Shown here: positions 52,795 to 63,397 of the stretch, in pieces
Position numbering within the stretch: the first letter of the stretch is position 1
Layout of the letters: every line of letters begins with the position of its first letter
DNA from: Flavivirga spongiicola
Lineage (GTDB): Bacteria; Bacteroidota; Bacteroidia; Flavobacteriales; Flavobacteriaceae
Direction: 5' to 3'
Assembly (NCBI RefSeq): GCF_030540825.1
Contig: NZ_JAUOEO010000001.1
Coordinates: 3,073,001-3,137,000, forward strand
Length of the DNA stretch: 64,000 nt
Program-made: the position numbers and the translations under genes
The notes under the pieces: model-generated
What the model saw: only the letters and a program-made list of their open reading frames with translations
Database searches by the model: none
What the model was told of the DNA's origin: nothing

Positions 52795-54081
52795 ATGAAC
52801 TATAAAAGAAGTAGCTTACTGTTTGTAGAAGCAGAAAAGGTTATTCCAGGTGGTGTAAATTCGCCAGTAAGAGCTTTTAAAGCAGTGGGAGGAACGCCTA
52901 TTTTTGTTAAAGAAGCAAAAGGAGCCTATTTGTACGATGAAGATGATAATCGATTAATAGATTATATTAACTCTTGGGGACCGATGATTCTAGGGCATGC
53001 TTATGATCCTGTTGTTAATGCTGTAGTAGATAAAGCGAAAAAGGGAACATCGTTTGGAATGCCAACAGAAATTGAAACTAAAATTGCAGAGTTAGCAGTT
53101 TCAATGGTGCCAAATATTGATAAAATACGATTTGTAAATTCAGGTACAGAAGCATGTATGAGTGCGGTACGTTTAGCACGTGGTTTTACAGGAAAAGATA
53201 AAATAATAAAATTTGCAGGTTGCTATCACGGACATAGTGATTCGTTTTTAATACAAGCGGGTAGTGGAGCTATTACTTTTGGAACGCCTAACAGTCCGGG
53301 AGTAACAGAAGGAACAGCTAAAGATACTTTGTTGGCTCGCTATAATGATATTGAAAATGTAACCCAGTTAATTGAAGCGAATAAAGGAGAAATAGCTTGT
53401 ATTATTATAGAGCCTGTTGCAGGAAATATGGGGTGCATTCCACCAAAAGGAGACTTCTTAAAAACCTTAAGAACGTTGTGTGATACTCATAGTATTTTGT
53501 TAATTTTTGATGAGGTTATGACAGGGTTTCGTTTAGCGAAGGGTGGCGCTCAAGAGCTGTTTGGTATTGATGCAGATATTGTTTGTTTCGGAAAAGTAAT
53601 TGGAGGTGGTTTGCCAGTGGGAGCATTTGCGGCCAGAAATGAGATTATGAATTATTTGGCGCCATTGGGGCCAGTGTATCAAGCTGGGACTTTAAGTGGT
53701 AATCCACTAGCTATGGCTGCTGGTTTAGCTATGCTAAATGAATTGAATAATGATGTTGAAATTTTTAATCGGTTAGCTGAAAAAACAGAGTATCTGCATA
53801 AAGGCATTGCTAAAGTTTTAAATGATAATAATATTGTTTATACCGTAAATAGAGTTGGTTCTATGATTTCAGTTCACTTTGATGACTCTGAAGTCATAGA
53901 TTTTGAAACTTCTGCAAAAGGAAATAACGATACGTTTAAGAAATTCTTTCATGGTATGCTAAATGAAGGTGTTTATATTGCACCAAGTGCTTTCGAAACA
54001 TGGTTTATTACTGATGCTTTAACTTATAAAGATTTAGATTTTACTATTGCTGCGGTAAATACGGTTGCAAAAACCTTATAA
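52795..54081 (+). CDS. hemL: Glutamate-1-semialdehyde 2,1-aminomutase
   Basis: A protein of 428 residues. It converts glutamate-1-semialdehyde to 5-aminolevulinate in C5 heme synthesis. [22 protein letters not shown] near the start, [18 protein letters not shown], the FDEVMTGFR motif and the PLP lysine in [16 protein letters not shown] are all present. Full length, with no irregularities. It lies 18 bp after the glucosaminidase gene and ends at a hairpin with T-run. Confidence 0.95.
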   Translation: MNYKRSSLLFVEAEKVIPGGVNSPVRAFKAVGGTPIFVKEAKGAYLYDEDDNRLIDYINSWGPMILGHAYDPVVNAVVDKAKKGTSFGMPTEIETKIAELAVSMVPNIDKIRFVNSGTEACMSAVRLARGFTGKDKIIKFAGCYHGHSDSFLIQAGSGAITFGTPNSPGVTEGTAKDTLLARYNDIENVTQLIEANKGEIACIIIEPVAGNMGCIPPKGDFLKTLRTLCDTHSILLIFDEVMTGFRLAKGGAQELFGIDADIVCFGKVIGGGLPVGAFAARNEIMNYLAPLGPVYQAGTLSGNPLAMAAGLAMLNELNNDVEIFNRLAEKTEYLHKGIAKVLNDNNIVYTVNRVGSMISVHFDDSEVIDFETSAKGNNDTFKKFFHGMLNEGVYIAPSAFETWFITDALTYKDLDFTIAAVNTVAKTL

Positions 54082-54190
54082 AAAGCCTCTTATTTTTAAT
54101 CTAAACAACCTATCTAAGGTAATAGACTCTAAAGTTACTGATTATTACAATTAAGCGATTTTAGGACTTTTTAATAAAAAACTTAAATTA

Positions 54191-54225
54191 AAGAGAGTAA
54201 TGAATTTACTTTTATTACTCTTTTT
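54191..54225 (+). terminator. Terminator after hemL
   Basis: AGAGTAAT (54194-54201) pairs with ATTACTCT (54214-54221), extended by A/T pairs, followed by Ts. The rest of the 468-bp gap (54082-54549) is AT-rich with small inverted repeats and no clear promoter or gene. Confidence 0.65.
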
Positions 54226-54549
54226 AAGTACTATAGTAATTTTATGTAAGCTTAACTTAGTCCTATAAGTCTGCTTCTTCACTTTAAAAACATTAAATTC
54301 TACATTAGAATATAACTCATAATAGCAAAAAACAAAAACTGCTTAAGTTTTAACGTTTCTATCTGATATGCATTATGTAGTTATTTATGCTATACACGTG
54401 CTTAATTGTATAAATAATTGATATTCAATCAATTTAATAGATATGTCCCTGAAAAAAGACGAAAATTCCTCCTATATCTCTTGTAGGAAAGTTTGAATTT
54501 TATAGAAACTATAACATGATTCATAACTAACCAAAAAAACATTTAGAAA

Positions 54550-57500
54550 ATGAAATCTATTAAATTTAATCAAAAATTAACAACTTTAGTTTTACTATTA
54601 CTTACAGGTATAGGAATCTTTTCAATTCTTCATGAAGAATTCGCTATAAAAAGTAATGAATCTTTAGAAGAGAATCTTCCAGTTTGGATTGATATGATGG
54701 AAGAACCTGGAGTAAATCTGTCTGAGGCCAAAAAAACTTTTGATGATTATTGGCAATACAACAAACATTTTAAAGGGGATAGATCTAAACAGTTTGAGCG
54801 TTGGTATGCAAAAAATCTAAAACGATTAGATGAATTTGGAAACGTTATTTCTGCTACCCAAGTTAATAAAGAATTCCAAAAAATGAGATCGATGGCTTTG
54901 GTTTCCCAACAAGGTAATTGGACAAATTACGGGCCCATAAATGTAGGCAAGAAAACTAATGGAGACCCTAGAAACGGAGGAAGAGTAAAGGACATTGCTT
55001 TTCACCCAACTGATGCAAATACTTATTTAGTTTCTTGTTTTAAAAGCGGACTTTTTAAAACAACCGACGCAGGTTTAAGTTGGGCGCCACTTACAGACCA
55101 TTTGCCAGAAGAGGTTTATATATCTAAATTTCATGCTTCAAGCCCTAATACTATATTCATAGGAACAAATTCTGGCATATTAAAATCAACTGATGGTGGA
55201 ACTTCTTGGAATACTACCGGTCTTTCTACTAATAAAACGAATGCACTATTAATCAAAACCGATAATCAAAACATTATTGTTGCAGGAAATGAAAGTGGTA
55301 TTTATCGTTCTACTAATGGAGGAGCCACATTTACTTTAGTTAAAACTGCGAGTAAGGTAGAAGAACTTAGAATTCATCCAACTAATGCAAATATCATGTA
55401 TGCTAGTACAAATGGATCTACATCTCAATTTTTTCGATCTACAGATGGGGGTGTAACATGGACTGAAAATACAACAGCTTTTGGACAAGGAGCATTTATG
55501 AAAATAGCTGTAACTCCTAACCAACCAAACTATGTGTATGTTATTAATTCAAGAGACCATTTAGGACAAGATTCTTTCGAAGGTGTTTATCGTTCTACAG
55601 ATTCTGGAGTTACATTTACAAAACGCTCAGGAGGCACACCTTGCATTACTGGTTATAAAATAGATGGAACAATATCTAGAGGGCAACCAAACTACAACCT
55701 TTTTATCGTAGCAGATCCTACTAATGCGAATATTTTATACGCTGGCGGCGTAAAATCATGGAAATCAACAAATGGAGGAACAACTTGGGCACAATCCTTT
55801 GATAATGTTACCGATCTGGGTTTTGGTTTACATTTAGATCAATTAACCTGGGCATATTCCCCTATAAATGATAAATTATTTGCCCTTAATGATGGTGGAA
55901 TTTGGTTTTTGAATGGTAGTAATAAATTTCAAGGTATTACAGATGGTTTACCTATAGCTGAGGTCTGGGAATGTACGCAAAGTCAAACAACTAAAAGCAA
56001 TGTGGCTGGAGGTACATTTCATGCAGGAATTAAGTTAAACCTTAATGGGACATGGTATTCTAATTGGGGTGGAGATGAATCTACAGTGCTGTTTGATTAT
56101 TCAGATGACACTTATGCTTACCATTTTAAATATGATAAAATTCACAGATCAATTGATGGAGGACTTACCTTTCAGCGTATAAATTCAACTTCAGCAGATA
56201 GAGGGGAGTATACAGGAACCGGGGTATTAGATAAAAGTAGTGTAAACACCCTTTTTGTAGGTTTATTTGAAGTAGAAAGAAGCCAAAACGTAAGAACTGC
56301 TAATAGACTGGATGTAACCTGGACAAAAATATCTTCATTTGGAGGTAATACCAAAATTCAAAAAATAGAACAATGTGATGCGAACCATAATATTATGTAT
56401 GTTTCTAGAGCAGGTAGTTTCTATAGATCTGATAATGTAAGGGCTACATCACCTAGTTTTACTAATATTTCCACAAGCTTACCAGGATCTGGAACTGTTA
56501 CAGACATTGCTACGCATCCTACTAATGATAATCTGGTTTACATTCTACAAGGAAGTAAAGTTTATAAATCATCAAATAAAGGAAGCTCATGGACAGACAT
56601 TTCAAATGGGCTACCATCAGTTGCTTTATTGGAAATGGTATATGATAAATCTAGCAATGAAGGCATTTATATAGGCACTGATATTGGCGTGTATTATAAA
56701 GATGTCACTTTAACAAATTGGATAGATTACGGGAATGGTTTACCAGTGATACGTGTATCGGGAATGGATATCTATTATGGTGCTACGCGTAGTCAAAGTG
56801 TATTAACAATAGCAACAGACGGTAGAGGATTTTGGAGATCTGACCTATATAGTGTAGCATCTCAATCGCTAGAGGCAGAATATCCATTGGATACTAATGT
56901 ACAAGATACTTCTGGTAATGGATACAACGGAACTAATGGAGGTGTTTCTTTTATTAATGATAGTGAAAGAGGGCAGGTAGCTAACTTTGATGGTACAGAC
57001 GAAGTTATAGTCAACGGATATAGTGGTATACAACAAGGAAGTGACAGAACAATCACGGCATGGGTTAAAACAACCACAACCAATGATGCTATAGTATCTT
57101 GGGGAACAACAGCAACTTCAACAAAATGGATTTTCCTTGTAGACGGATCAGGTAGAATTCGTACTGAGGTAGCAGGTGGATTTATTGTAGGATCAACAGC
57201 TATTAATGACGGACAATGGCATCATGTAGCATTTGTTTTGGCTGATGATGGTACACCTACGATTAATGAAGGTGTTATCTATATAGATGGACAATCAGAT
57301 ACCATATCCTCCTCAAACACTACTGATGTAAATACAGGAAATGGAACAGTGAAAATAGGTACAGATCATGCTTCCCGACGTTTCTTAGGGCAAATGGATG
57401 AATTACATATTATTGATGAAGCCTGGTCAGCTAACGACATTCTTGTTGGTTACAACTCGTCCTTGCCACCAACCGCTAATTTCACTGCAAATCAAACAAC

Positions 57501-58620
57501 AATCATTGAGGGAAATAGTGTAAGCTTCACAGATACTTCTACAGGAAATGTTACTAGCTGGTCTTGGAGCTTTACAGGAGGCACGCCTTCAACCAGTACT
57601 TCACAAAATCCGACAATAACATATAATGCAGTAGGAACATATCAAGTACAGTTAACAGCAACCAATAATAATGGTAGTAATACAGAAACAAAATCAGCTT
57701 ATATTACGGTGAACGACATGACGTTAGAAGCCGAATATCCATTAGATAATAACGTACAAGATACTTCAGGCAATGGATATAACGGAACCAATAGTGGCGT
57801 TGCTTTTATTAATGATAGTGAAAGAGGGCAAGTAGCAGATTTTGATGGTACAGATGAAGTCGTTGTAAATGGATACAATGGGATAGAAGGAGGAGATGAC
57901 AGAACAATTATCGCATGGATTAAAACAACCACAACCAATGATGCTATAGCCTCTTGGGGAACAACAGCAACCTCTGCAAAATGGATATTTCTCGTAGATG
58001 GATCCGGTAGAATACGTGCCGAAGTAGCTGGAGGCTCTATTGTAGGTACTACTACAATTAATGACGGCCAATGGCATCATGTAGCTTGTACATTTTCTAA
58101 TGATGGAACACCAAATATCAATGAGCTTAAAATATATATAGATGGCCAATTAGATACCATATCATCTTCAAGTTCTAGAACCATAAATACAGGAAATGGA
58201 ACAGTGAAAATAGGAACAGATCATGCTTCTCGAAGATTTTTAGGACAGATAGATGATTTGCATATTATAGATGAAGCTTGGTCTGCTAGTCAAATTTTAT
58301 CAGACTATAATGGGAGTACTTCAAAGAGTTCTAAAAAGAAAGAAAATACGAGGCTTGCCTTCGAGGGTGAAAATCATAGTATACCAGATCATGTTGCGTT
58401 TCCAATTCCTTTTTCGGATAGACTAACAATTAAAATGCTAAGTACAGATGTTTCAAAAATCACGATTTATAATGTACACGGATCATTAGTTAAAATAGTG
58501 TACCCTAAGAGTAAAACTGAAAAAACAATAATTGAAACTAAGAACATGATGCCTGGTTTATATTTTGTTAAAATAGACTCGAATGTAGGTTGTTCAACCT
58601 TAAAGGTTATTAAAGAATAG
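54550..58620 (+). CDS. Large T9SS cargo with BNR-like repeats, two LamG domains and a PKD domain
   Basis: A protein of 1356 residues with an N-terminal signal/anchor (about 10-27). A propeller of sortilin/BNR-like repeats (about 120-770) has recurring STDGGTSW-type motifs. The order then is LamG 1 (about 774-960), PKD (about 975-1055, FTDTSTGNVTSWSWSFTGG), LamG 2 (about 1058-1245) and a type A T9SS sorting domain (about 1280-1356, PFSDRLTI, MPGLYFVKI). The two LamG domains are near-identical over about 190 residues. It is probably a surface-attached glycan-binding or hydrolytic protein; the catalytic activity is not evident. Confidence 0.87.
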   Translation: MKSIKFNQKLTTLVLLLLTGIGIFSILHEEFAIKSNESLEENLPVWIDMMEEPGVNLSEAKKTFDDYWQYNKHFKGDRSKQFERWYAKNLKRLDEFGNVISATQVNKEFQKMRSMALVSQQGNWTNYGPINVGKKTNGDPRNGGRVKDIAFHPTDANTYLVSCFKSGLFKTTDAGLSWAPLTDHLPEEVYISKFHASSPNTIFIGTNSGILKSTDGGTSWNTTGLSTNKTNALLIKTDNQNIIVAGNESGIYRSTNGGATFTLVKTASKVEELRIHPTNANIMYASTNGSTSQFFRSTDGGVTWTENTTAFGQGAFMKIAVTPNQPNYVYVINSRDHLGQDSFEGVYRSTDSGVTFTKRSGGTPCITGYKIDGTISRGQPNYNLFIVADPTNANILYAGGVKSWKSTNGGTTWAQSFDNVTDLGFGLHLDQLTWAYSPINDKLFALNDGGIWFLNGSNKFQGITDGLPIAEVWECTQSQTTKSNVAGGTFHAGIKLNLNGTWYSNWGGDESTVLFDYSDDTYAYHFKYDKIHRSIDGGLTFQRINSTSADRGEYTGTGVLDKSSVNTLFVGLFEVERSQNVRTANRLDVTWTKISSFGGNTKIQKIEQCDANHNIMYVSRAGSFYRSDNVRATSPSFTNISTSLPGSGTVTDIATHPTNDNLVYILQGSKVYKSSNKGSSWTDISNGLPSVALLEMVYDKSSNEGIYIGTDIGVYYKDVTLTNWIDYGNGLPVIRVSGMDIYYGATRSQSVLTIATDGRGFWRSDLYSVASQSLEAEYPLDTNVQDTSGNGYNGTNGGVSFINDSERGQVANFDGTDEVIVNGYSGIQQGSDRTITAWVKTTTTNDAIVSWGTTATSTKWIFLVDGSGRIRTEVAGGFIVGSTAINDGQWHHVAFVLADDGTPTINEGVIYIDGQSDTISSSNTTDVNTGNGTVKIGTDHASRRFLGQMDELHIIDEAWSANDILVGYNSSLPPTANFTANQTTIIEGNSVSFTDTSTGNVTSWSWSFTGGTPSTSTSQNPTITYNAVGTYQVQLTATNNNGSNTETKSAYITVNDMTLEAEYPLDNNVQDTSGNGYNGTNSGVAFINDSERGQVADFDGTDEVVVNGYNGIEGGDDRTIIAWIKTTTTNDAIASWGTTATSAKWIFLVDGSGRIRAEVAGGSIVGTTTINDGQWHHVACTFSNDGTPNINELKIYIDGQLDTISSSSSRTINTGNGTVKIGTDHASRRFLGQIDDLHIIDEAWSASQILSDYNGSTSKSSKKKENTRLAFEGENHSIPDHVAFPIPFSDRLTIKMLSTDVSKITIYNVHGSLVKIVYPKSKTEKTIIETKNMMPGLYFVKIDSNVGCSTLKVIKE

Positions 58621-58643
58621 TTTATCAATTTATTGGTATTTAA

Positions 58644-58676
58644 AAAAGAGCATTTCAAATTTTGAAATGCTCTTTT
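58644..58676. terminator. Perfect palindromic terminator after the T9SS gene
   Basis: Two 16-bp arms (AAAAGAGCATTTCAAA and complement) around a single central base. It serves this gene and the convergent one downstream. Confidence 0.85.
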
Positions 58677-58710
58677 AATTAACAAACTAAAACCAACCAA
58701 TAAACTAAAT

Positions 58711-59160
58711 CTATTTTTTTCTTTTCATGCCTTTATATTTGTCTTTTCTTTTGGCAGCCATTCTTAATTGTGCTTTTTCCCATTTAACATATTGTTCTTT
58801 ATTTAATATGTTTTTCATTTTGGCTTTCATAGCAATTTTATGGTCTAATCGGGCATTTTCCATTTTAAGGCGCTCCTCTTTAGTCGGTCTTTGAGCAGTT
58901 CCATTCGTTCTTCTGGCCTTACGCTGTGCCATCATTGTTTTACGTAAAGTAGCATTTTCCAGATTTATTTTTTGAACCTCCTTTTGTTGTGATTCATTTA
59001 AATCTAAAAACAAAGTCATTTTTTTTGTTTTTAAAGTGGCCATTTCTTCAGCAGAAAGGTTATTCATTTTTTGAGCACGTTCAGATCGATCTCTTCTTTC
59101 CGTTTGCGCTATAGCTTGAATAGATATTAATGCTATAGCAATGACTATTAATTTTTTCAT
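58711..59160 (-). CDS. Small periplasmic helical protein, Spy/CpxP-like
   Basis: A protein of 149 residues with a signal peptide (cleavage near AIAQ). The mature part is highly charged, rich in Lys/Arg and predicted all-helical. NLNESQQKEVQKINLEN-like and LNKEQYVKWEKAQLR segments resemble the LTxxQ motifs of Spy/CpxP chaperones, though the match is loose. The C-terminus is strongly basic (KDKYKGMKRKK). It could be a periplasmic chaperone or an envelope stress protein; confidence in that role is low. Confidence 0.65.
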   Translation of the reverse strand: MKKLIVIAIALISIQAIAQTERRDRSERAQKMNNLSAEEMATLKTKKMTLFLDLNESQQKEVQKINLENATLRKTMMAQRKARRTNGTAQRPTKEERLKMENARLDHKIAMKAKMKNILNKEQYVKWEKAQLRMAAKRKDKYKGMKRKK

Positions 59161-59535
59161 TTTTATATCTTTTAAGTTATTTGCAAGTAGGACTTTTACT
59201 TTTTTAAAAGGTTTAAACTGTTTTTTGATTTTAACCTAACATTAACAGTATTAAACTTTTGTTGTCATTCCTGCCTTTTGTCTTCGCTCAAGATAAACTA
59301 CAGCAGGAATCCACTTGAATATTAGAGATATTGATCACTGCTTTATTTTCACTCGAACATATGTCGTTCCAAACTGCTTGCTACACTCATGCGACATATT
59401 CTACAAGTTTTATTGATTAAAATTGTAAAGGTAGTATTGGTTGATTATTATGCTTCACGTATTTTATAAACCGGAAGGTCTCTACCAGGCTGAAACAAGT
59501 TCAGAGCGTGTCACAGGAATGACAAAATGATGAGA
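59161..59535. other. Gap of 375 bp filled mostly by a repeat element
   Basis: The stretch 59262-59525 has inverted ends TTGTCATTCCTG and CAGGAATGACAA, inner pieces such as CAGGAATCC, and a second inverted pair around ACATATGTCG and GCGACATATT. It is an enlarged member of the boundary-repeat type. No gene is visible. Confidence 0.6.
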
Positions 59536-60756
59536 TTATTTAAACACAGGAATTTTTAGAGACACGCCAGTTTGAAAATCTGGAGCATTATTAACCAAAA
59601 AGTCTTCCTTAAAGTATAGAGATAGTTTATAGTTAGGATGACCATAAGTATATACAAAAGACCAATTAGATTGTGCTCTATATAAAGTAGCAATACCATG
59701 ATGCCAGCCGCCCCTTATTTCTTCCCAGTTACCTAAAAGCCTATAATAATCAGCTTCTTTTCTTTTGTTATAGCGGGATTGAATTTGATAGTTTATTCCT
59801 AATGAATTATAGTTGCCCTTTTTTGTGTATTTAGTTATTTCGATATCACTTTCAATAGTTGCTAAAAATGGATTATTACCCAAATCGATAACCTCTTTAA
59901 AGTTGATGAGGTTTTTGTATAAAACATTCATCCCGACTCCCATATTAAATTCGTAGCTATTATTTAGTTTTAGTTTTTTAATGGCATTTACAGAAAGACC
60001 TAAATCTAGAGACGAATTAAATTTAGAAGTGTTAATACCTAAGTGACTTCCAAAATTGATAAATATTTTTTTAGTTTTATTTATTGAAAGTGTCGGGTAA
60101 TAAAAATGATTTAATTCGATGCCTCCTATAAAAAAATCATTGTTATGTAGTTCAAGTGTATTGCCATTTCTGTCAAAATATTTAAAGTTTACTTGATTCA
60201 AGCCATAGTAACGTCTGCCGAAAGGATCTTCCCCTCCATTTATATTACTATGAAACCATTCAATGGTCTCATCTCCAGTGAAAATTGAAAATGGATGTTT
60301 TCCTTTTGTTATTAGATAAGATCGCAACGTAACCCCTAGCTCATTTTTTTTATCTAACGGTATGTTTATACTTAACCTAAATTCTTTTATAACAGCATCA
60401 ATGACAATATTTGAATAATCAGCAGGGGTTGTTTGTTGATCTATAAAGGTGAAATCCCTATTATACCAAATAAGTTTACTTTGTTCTTCTCTTACGTCTG
60501 GATCTTTTGGGAAATACCCTTCAACAAAAGGATGAAAGTTGTTTCCGCTTGTAGTGCTTATAGTGAGTATTGGTTTTTTTGGAGGTTTGTATTTGAAATT
60601 CGGATTAATTCTGGAGCTGAAAATGCCAAAATGATGTGTGGTTAAAAGACTAGGGTTGTCAATGCCATTTTTTGTAGATAAACTATCTTTTTGCTGAGCA
60701 ACAACAAGAAGATTACAAATACAAGAAATAATTAAAACCCCCTTTTTTAGCATCAT
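59536..60756 (-). CDS. Hypothetical outer-membrane protein
   Basis: A protein of 406 residues with a signal peptide (cleavage near VVAQ). The mature region has many alternating strands (for example FKYFDRNGNTLELHNNDFFIGG, WSFVYTYGHPNYKLSLYF), consistent with a beta-barrel. I do not recognise a family. A second Met at codon 2 could be the start. It is 32 bp downstream of the helical-repeat protein gene on the same strand, so the two may form an operon. Confidence 0.6.
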   Translation of the reverse strand: MMLKKGVLIISCICNLLVVAQQKDSLSTKNGIDNPSLLTTHHFGIFSSRINPNFKYKPPKKPILTISTTSGNNFHPFVEGYFPKDPDVREEQSKLIWYNRDFTFIDQQTTPADYSNIVIDAVIKEFRLSINIPLDKKNELGVTLRSYLITKGKHPFSIFTGDETIEWFHSNINGGEDPFGRRYYGLNQVNFKYFDRNGNTLELHNNDFFIGGIELNHFYYPTLSINKTKKIFINFGSHLGINTSKFNSSLDLGLSVNAIKKLKLNNSYEFNMGVGMNVLYKNLINFKEVIDLGNNPFLATIESDIEITKYTKKGNYNSLGINYQIQSRYNKRKEADYYRLLGNWEEIRGGWHHGIATLYRAQSNWSFVYTYGHPNYKLSLYFKEDFLVNNAPDFQTGVSLKIPVFK

Positions 60757-60788
60757 ATAAAAATAGTTAAAGTTTGGATAATGAATTA

Positions 60789-62309
60789 TTATTTATTTGT
60801 TAATTCTTGCTGAGATTGTTTTATTAAATTTAAAGTAGTTGAGTATAGGTCTTGATTATTCATCTTACCTTTCAACCAACTATAAAAACTTATTACAAAA
60901 ATGTCTTCCTTATGTATGTCAACCCAATCGAAAGATTGCGCTACGGTATTTTTAAATTCGTTTGAAGTCACTGCTTCTGGGGTTTTATAATAAGATTCAA
61001 CAAAGCCTAAATATGTGATAACGCGTTGTTGATTGATGCTTTTTAAATAGTCGTAATAATTTCTTTTAAAACTAAGTAGTCGAGACTCTATCAAGTCAAT
61101 ATTTTTAAGTTCAATATGAAGTAATATTTCCATTAAATTCTTTTTTATGACCCATTCTTTTCCCGCTTTTTCTGTGTACCACTGATCAGTGTGGTAGAAT
61201 TTGGAGAAGAGCGTATGTGTTTTTTTAAAATCATTTTTCTGAAAATAAAACATAATGAGACTCAAATGAATGTCTAATAATGATTCTGTATCTGGATGCT
61301 TGTTAACCGCTAGAGGTTCTAAAATTTCGATAGCTATTTTTTGTTTGTTAGAGTAATTATAGTTGAGAGCTACTAGCAAGTTATATTTTAACTTGTAAGT
61401 ATTGTAATGTTTTTTCTGTTTTAGTAGCATATGTTTATGCATGAGTTCCAAATAGTAAAAAGACTCATTGAATTTCTTGTTTCTAAATAGTGTATTGGCT
61501 ATTAAGTATATAATTTGAATATGATAGAAGAGTTGTTTCTCTTTATTTTTATGTGTGATTATAATATTATAAGTGTTTATTAAAAAGGGCTCTATTTGTA
61601 GATAGTCTTTAGTTACAAAGGCCGAAATACTCACAATAGTTGCTAATTGATATAAGGACTTAAAAGACATGGACTCGTTAATGCTAATGTTGTGTTCTTG
61701 TAGGGTTTGATTTAGAACTGTTTGAAAATCGACAACGTCACCTTTGTAGGTAATATTGTTTAAGGTATGTTTGATTTTTGCATAAACAATATTGAGCTGA
61801 TCTTCTACTTGATGATTTTTTTGATTTTCCTCAAATTTTGTGATAAGGTCCTCCATTGAAATAGACGGGTTTGTATATGCATATTGAATTTTGGTATGAT
61901 AAATTTCATTTAGCAATGGAAACAAATAATGCTCAGAAGCTAATATCTCAGCTTTGTCTAAAACTTTATAAGCAACTTTGTATTGTTTATGTTGTAAGAA
62001 GGATCTAGAAGCTAATATATATTTAATGATTTGCATGTCTATTGAGTTTTCTTCTTGCAAACTGTTATTTGCAATAAAATCAATGATAGATTGATATAAA
62101 CGTTTTCTTAAAGCGTGGTAAGCATCTTTCTTAAGACTTCCGTAGAGCTTGAAGCAGATGTCATTAGAATTCAATTCATCATTTAATAGATAATTAAATA
62201 GCTGCGTGTTTTTAGTGTCATTACGTTTGTTTTTTTTGTCTAAATATGCTGTGAATCGCTGTTGGTCTTCATAAGAAAAAGTAGAAATTATATCATTTAA
62301 ATTAGTCAT
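60789..62309 (-). CDS. Hypothetical helical-repeat (TPR-like) protein
   Basis: A protein of 506 residues with no signal peptide. Consecutive helix pairs run through the whole length (for example YKVAYKVLDKAEILASEHYLFPLLNEIYHTK, HIQIIYLIANTLFRNKKFNESFYYLELMHKH), consistent with TPR-like helical repeats. The first 30 residues (DIISTFSYEDQQRFTAYLDKKN) look like a separate small domain found in flavobacterial proteins. It is cytoplasmic; its partner and function are unknown. Confidence 0.6.
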   Translation of the reverse strand: MTNLNDIISTFSYEDQQRFTAYLDKKNKRNDTKNTQLFNYLLNDELNSNDICFKLYGSLKKDAYHALRKRLYQSIIDFIANNSLQEENSIDMQIIKYILASRSFLQHKQYKVAYKVLDKAEILASEHYLFPLLNEIYHTKIQYAYTNPSISMEDLITKFEENQKNHQVEDQLNIVYAKIKHTLNNITYKGDVVDFQTVLNQTLQEHNISINESMSFKSLYQLATIVSISAFVTKDYLQIEPFLINTYNIIITHKNKEKQLFYHIQIIYLIANTLFRNKKFNESFYYLELMHKHMLLKQKKHYNTYKLKYNLLVALNYNYSNKQKIAIEILEPLAVNKHPDTESLLDIHLSLIMFYFQKNDFKKTHTLFSKFYHTDQWYTEKAGKEWVIKKNLMEILLHIELKNIDLIESRLLSFKRNYYDYLKSINQQRVITYLGFVESYYKTPEAVTSNEFKNTVAQSFDWVDIHKEDIFVISFYSWLKGKMNNQDLYSTTLNLIKQSQQELTNK

Positions 62310-62464
62310 TAAATCGTCAGTTTTTTTAGTTAAATCATTTTAAATATAGGTAATAAAAGATTATTAATAAAAATTATATCATCAGTTTTATTAAAACATT
62401 GTGTTTCGTATACTGGGTAAGTGTTGCAATTTTGTCCTGTAATCAAATCATTAAAACAATAATT

Positions 62465-62947
62465 ATGAATTATCAAACAACAGTTTCTGCAGATGAAAAA
62501 TCGAAAGAAACAAAAATTAAAAAGGACAAGAAAGTTTATGATCAAAAACCAACTTCAGCTTTTATAGGAGCATCTTGGTCAGCATTGTTAATAGGAATAA
62601 CATCTTATTGTATTGGTTTATGGAATGCAGAGATGCTATTAAATGAGAAAGGGTATTATTTTACAATTCTTCTTTTTGGATTATTCTCAGTAATATCTGT
62701 TCAAAAGGCAGTACGAGATAAATTAGAAGATATTCCGGTGACCGATATTTATTATAGTATTAGTTGGTTTACAACAGTGATCTCTATTGTGTTATTAGTT
62801 ATTGGACTTTGGAATGCCGATTTACTTTTAAGTGAGAAAGGGTTTTATGGTATGTCGTTTCTTTTAAGTCTGTTTTCTGCCATTGCTGTACAGAAGAATA
62901 CAAGAGATGTACAGTTTATTGATAGAAGTACTGAAGATGAAAAATAG
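62465..62947 (+). CDS. YiaA/YiaB-family inner membrane protein
   Basis: A protein of 160 residues from the ATG at 62465; an upstream extension is not supported. It has two repeats of a two-helix unit: [20 protein letters not shown]... and [20 protein letters not shown]..., each followed by a loop ending in VQKxxRD. This matches the YiaA/B domain, present twice. Four TM segments are expected. The function is unknown. Confidence 0.85.
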   Translation: MNYQTTVSADEKSKETKIKKDKKVYDQKPTSAFIGASWSALLIGITSYCIGLWNAEMLLNEKGYYFTILLFGLFSVISVQKAVRDKLEDIPVTDIYYSISWFTTVISIVLLVIGLWNADLLLSEKGFYGMSFLLSLFSAIAVQKNTRDVQFIDRSTEDEK

Positions 62948-63019
62948 TTTTAGATATGTTAGTCAAAACAAAAATTATAAAGGGTTGTTTTGATGGTTGG
63001 TTAGTTAGATAACCCAAGG

Positions 63020-63046
63020 CCTCGCGGTTAGATGCTGCGAGGTTTT
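63020..63046 (+). terminator. Weak terminator-like hairpin
   Basis: CCTCGC (63020-63025) pairs with GCGAGG (63037-63042) followed by TTTT. The T-run is short, so this is tentative. Confidence 0.4.
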
Positions 63047-63059
63047 AAACATTACAATC

Positions 63060-63377
63060 ATGAAAAAAATAATTGAAAATAATAAGTTGTTAAAAGCAGA
63101 TAGGAATATTTTTTATATAAGTGTCATAACATCATCGTTTTTAATGATGATTTACATAAATCATACTTATACAAAATTAAGTTTTGTACTTCTTGGGGTT
63201 ATTCAAGAAATGTTTACTATTCCTTGTGTGTTAATCCAACCTGTGCTACTATATCTGGCTTTGAGAAATTTTTTTAAAGTGAAATTTAAACTGAAACCTT
63301 ATATTTCTTTTACAGTAGTAATCTCATTAACTACTATGGTTTTTACATGGGGAGACTGGTTGTTGACTAGGTTTTAA
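63060..63377 (+). CDS. Hypothetical small membrane protein
   Basis: A protein of 105 residues with three hydrophobic segments (about 17-34, 40-68 and 80-95) and a basic first 14 residues. I do not recognise it. It lies 20 bp upstream of the partial CPBP-like gene on the same strand, so the two may be co-expressed. Confidence 0.55.
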   Translation: MKKIIENNKLLKADRNIFYISVITSSFLMMIYINHTYTKLSFVLLGVIQEMFTIPCVLIQPVLLYLALRNFFKVKFKLKPYISFTVVISLTTMVFTWGDWLLTRF

Positions 63378-63397
63378 TTGATAAATTTAATTTTAAA

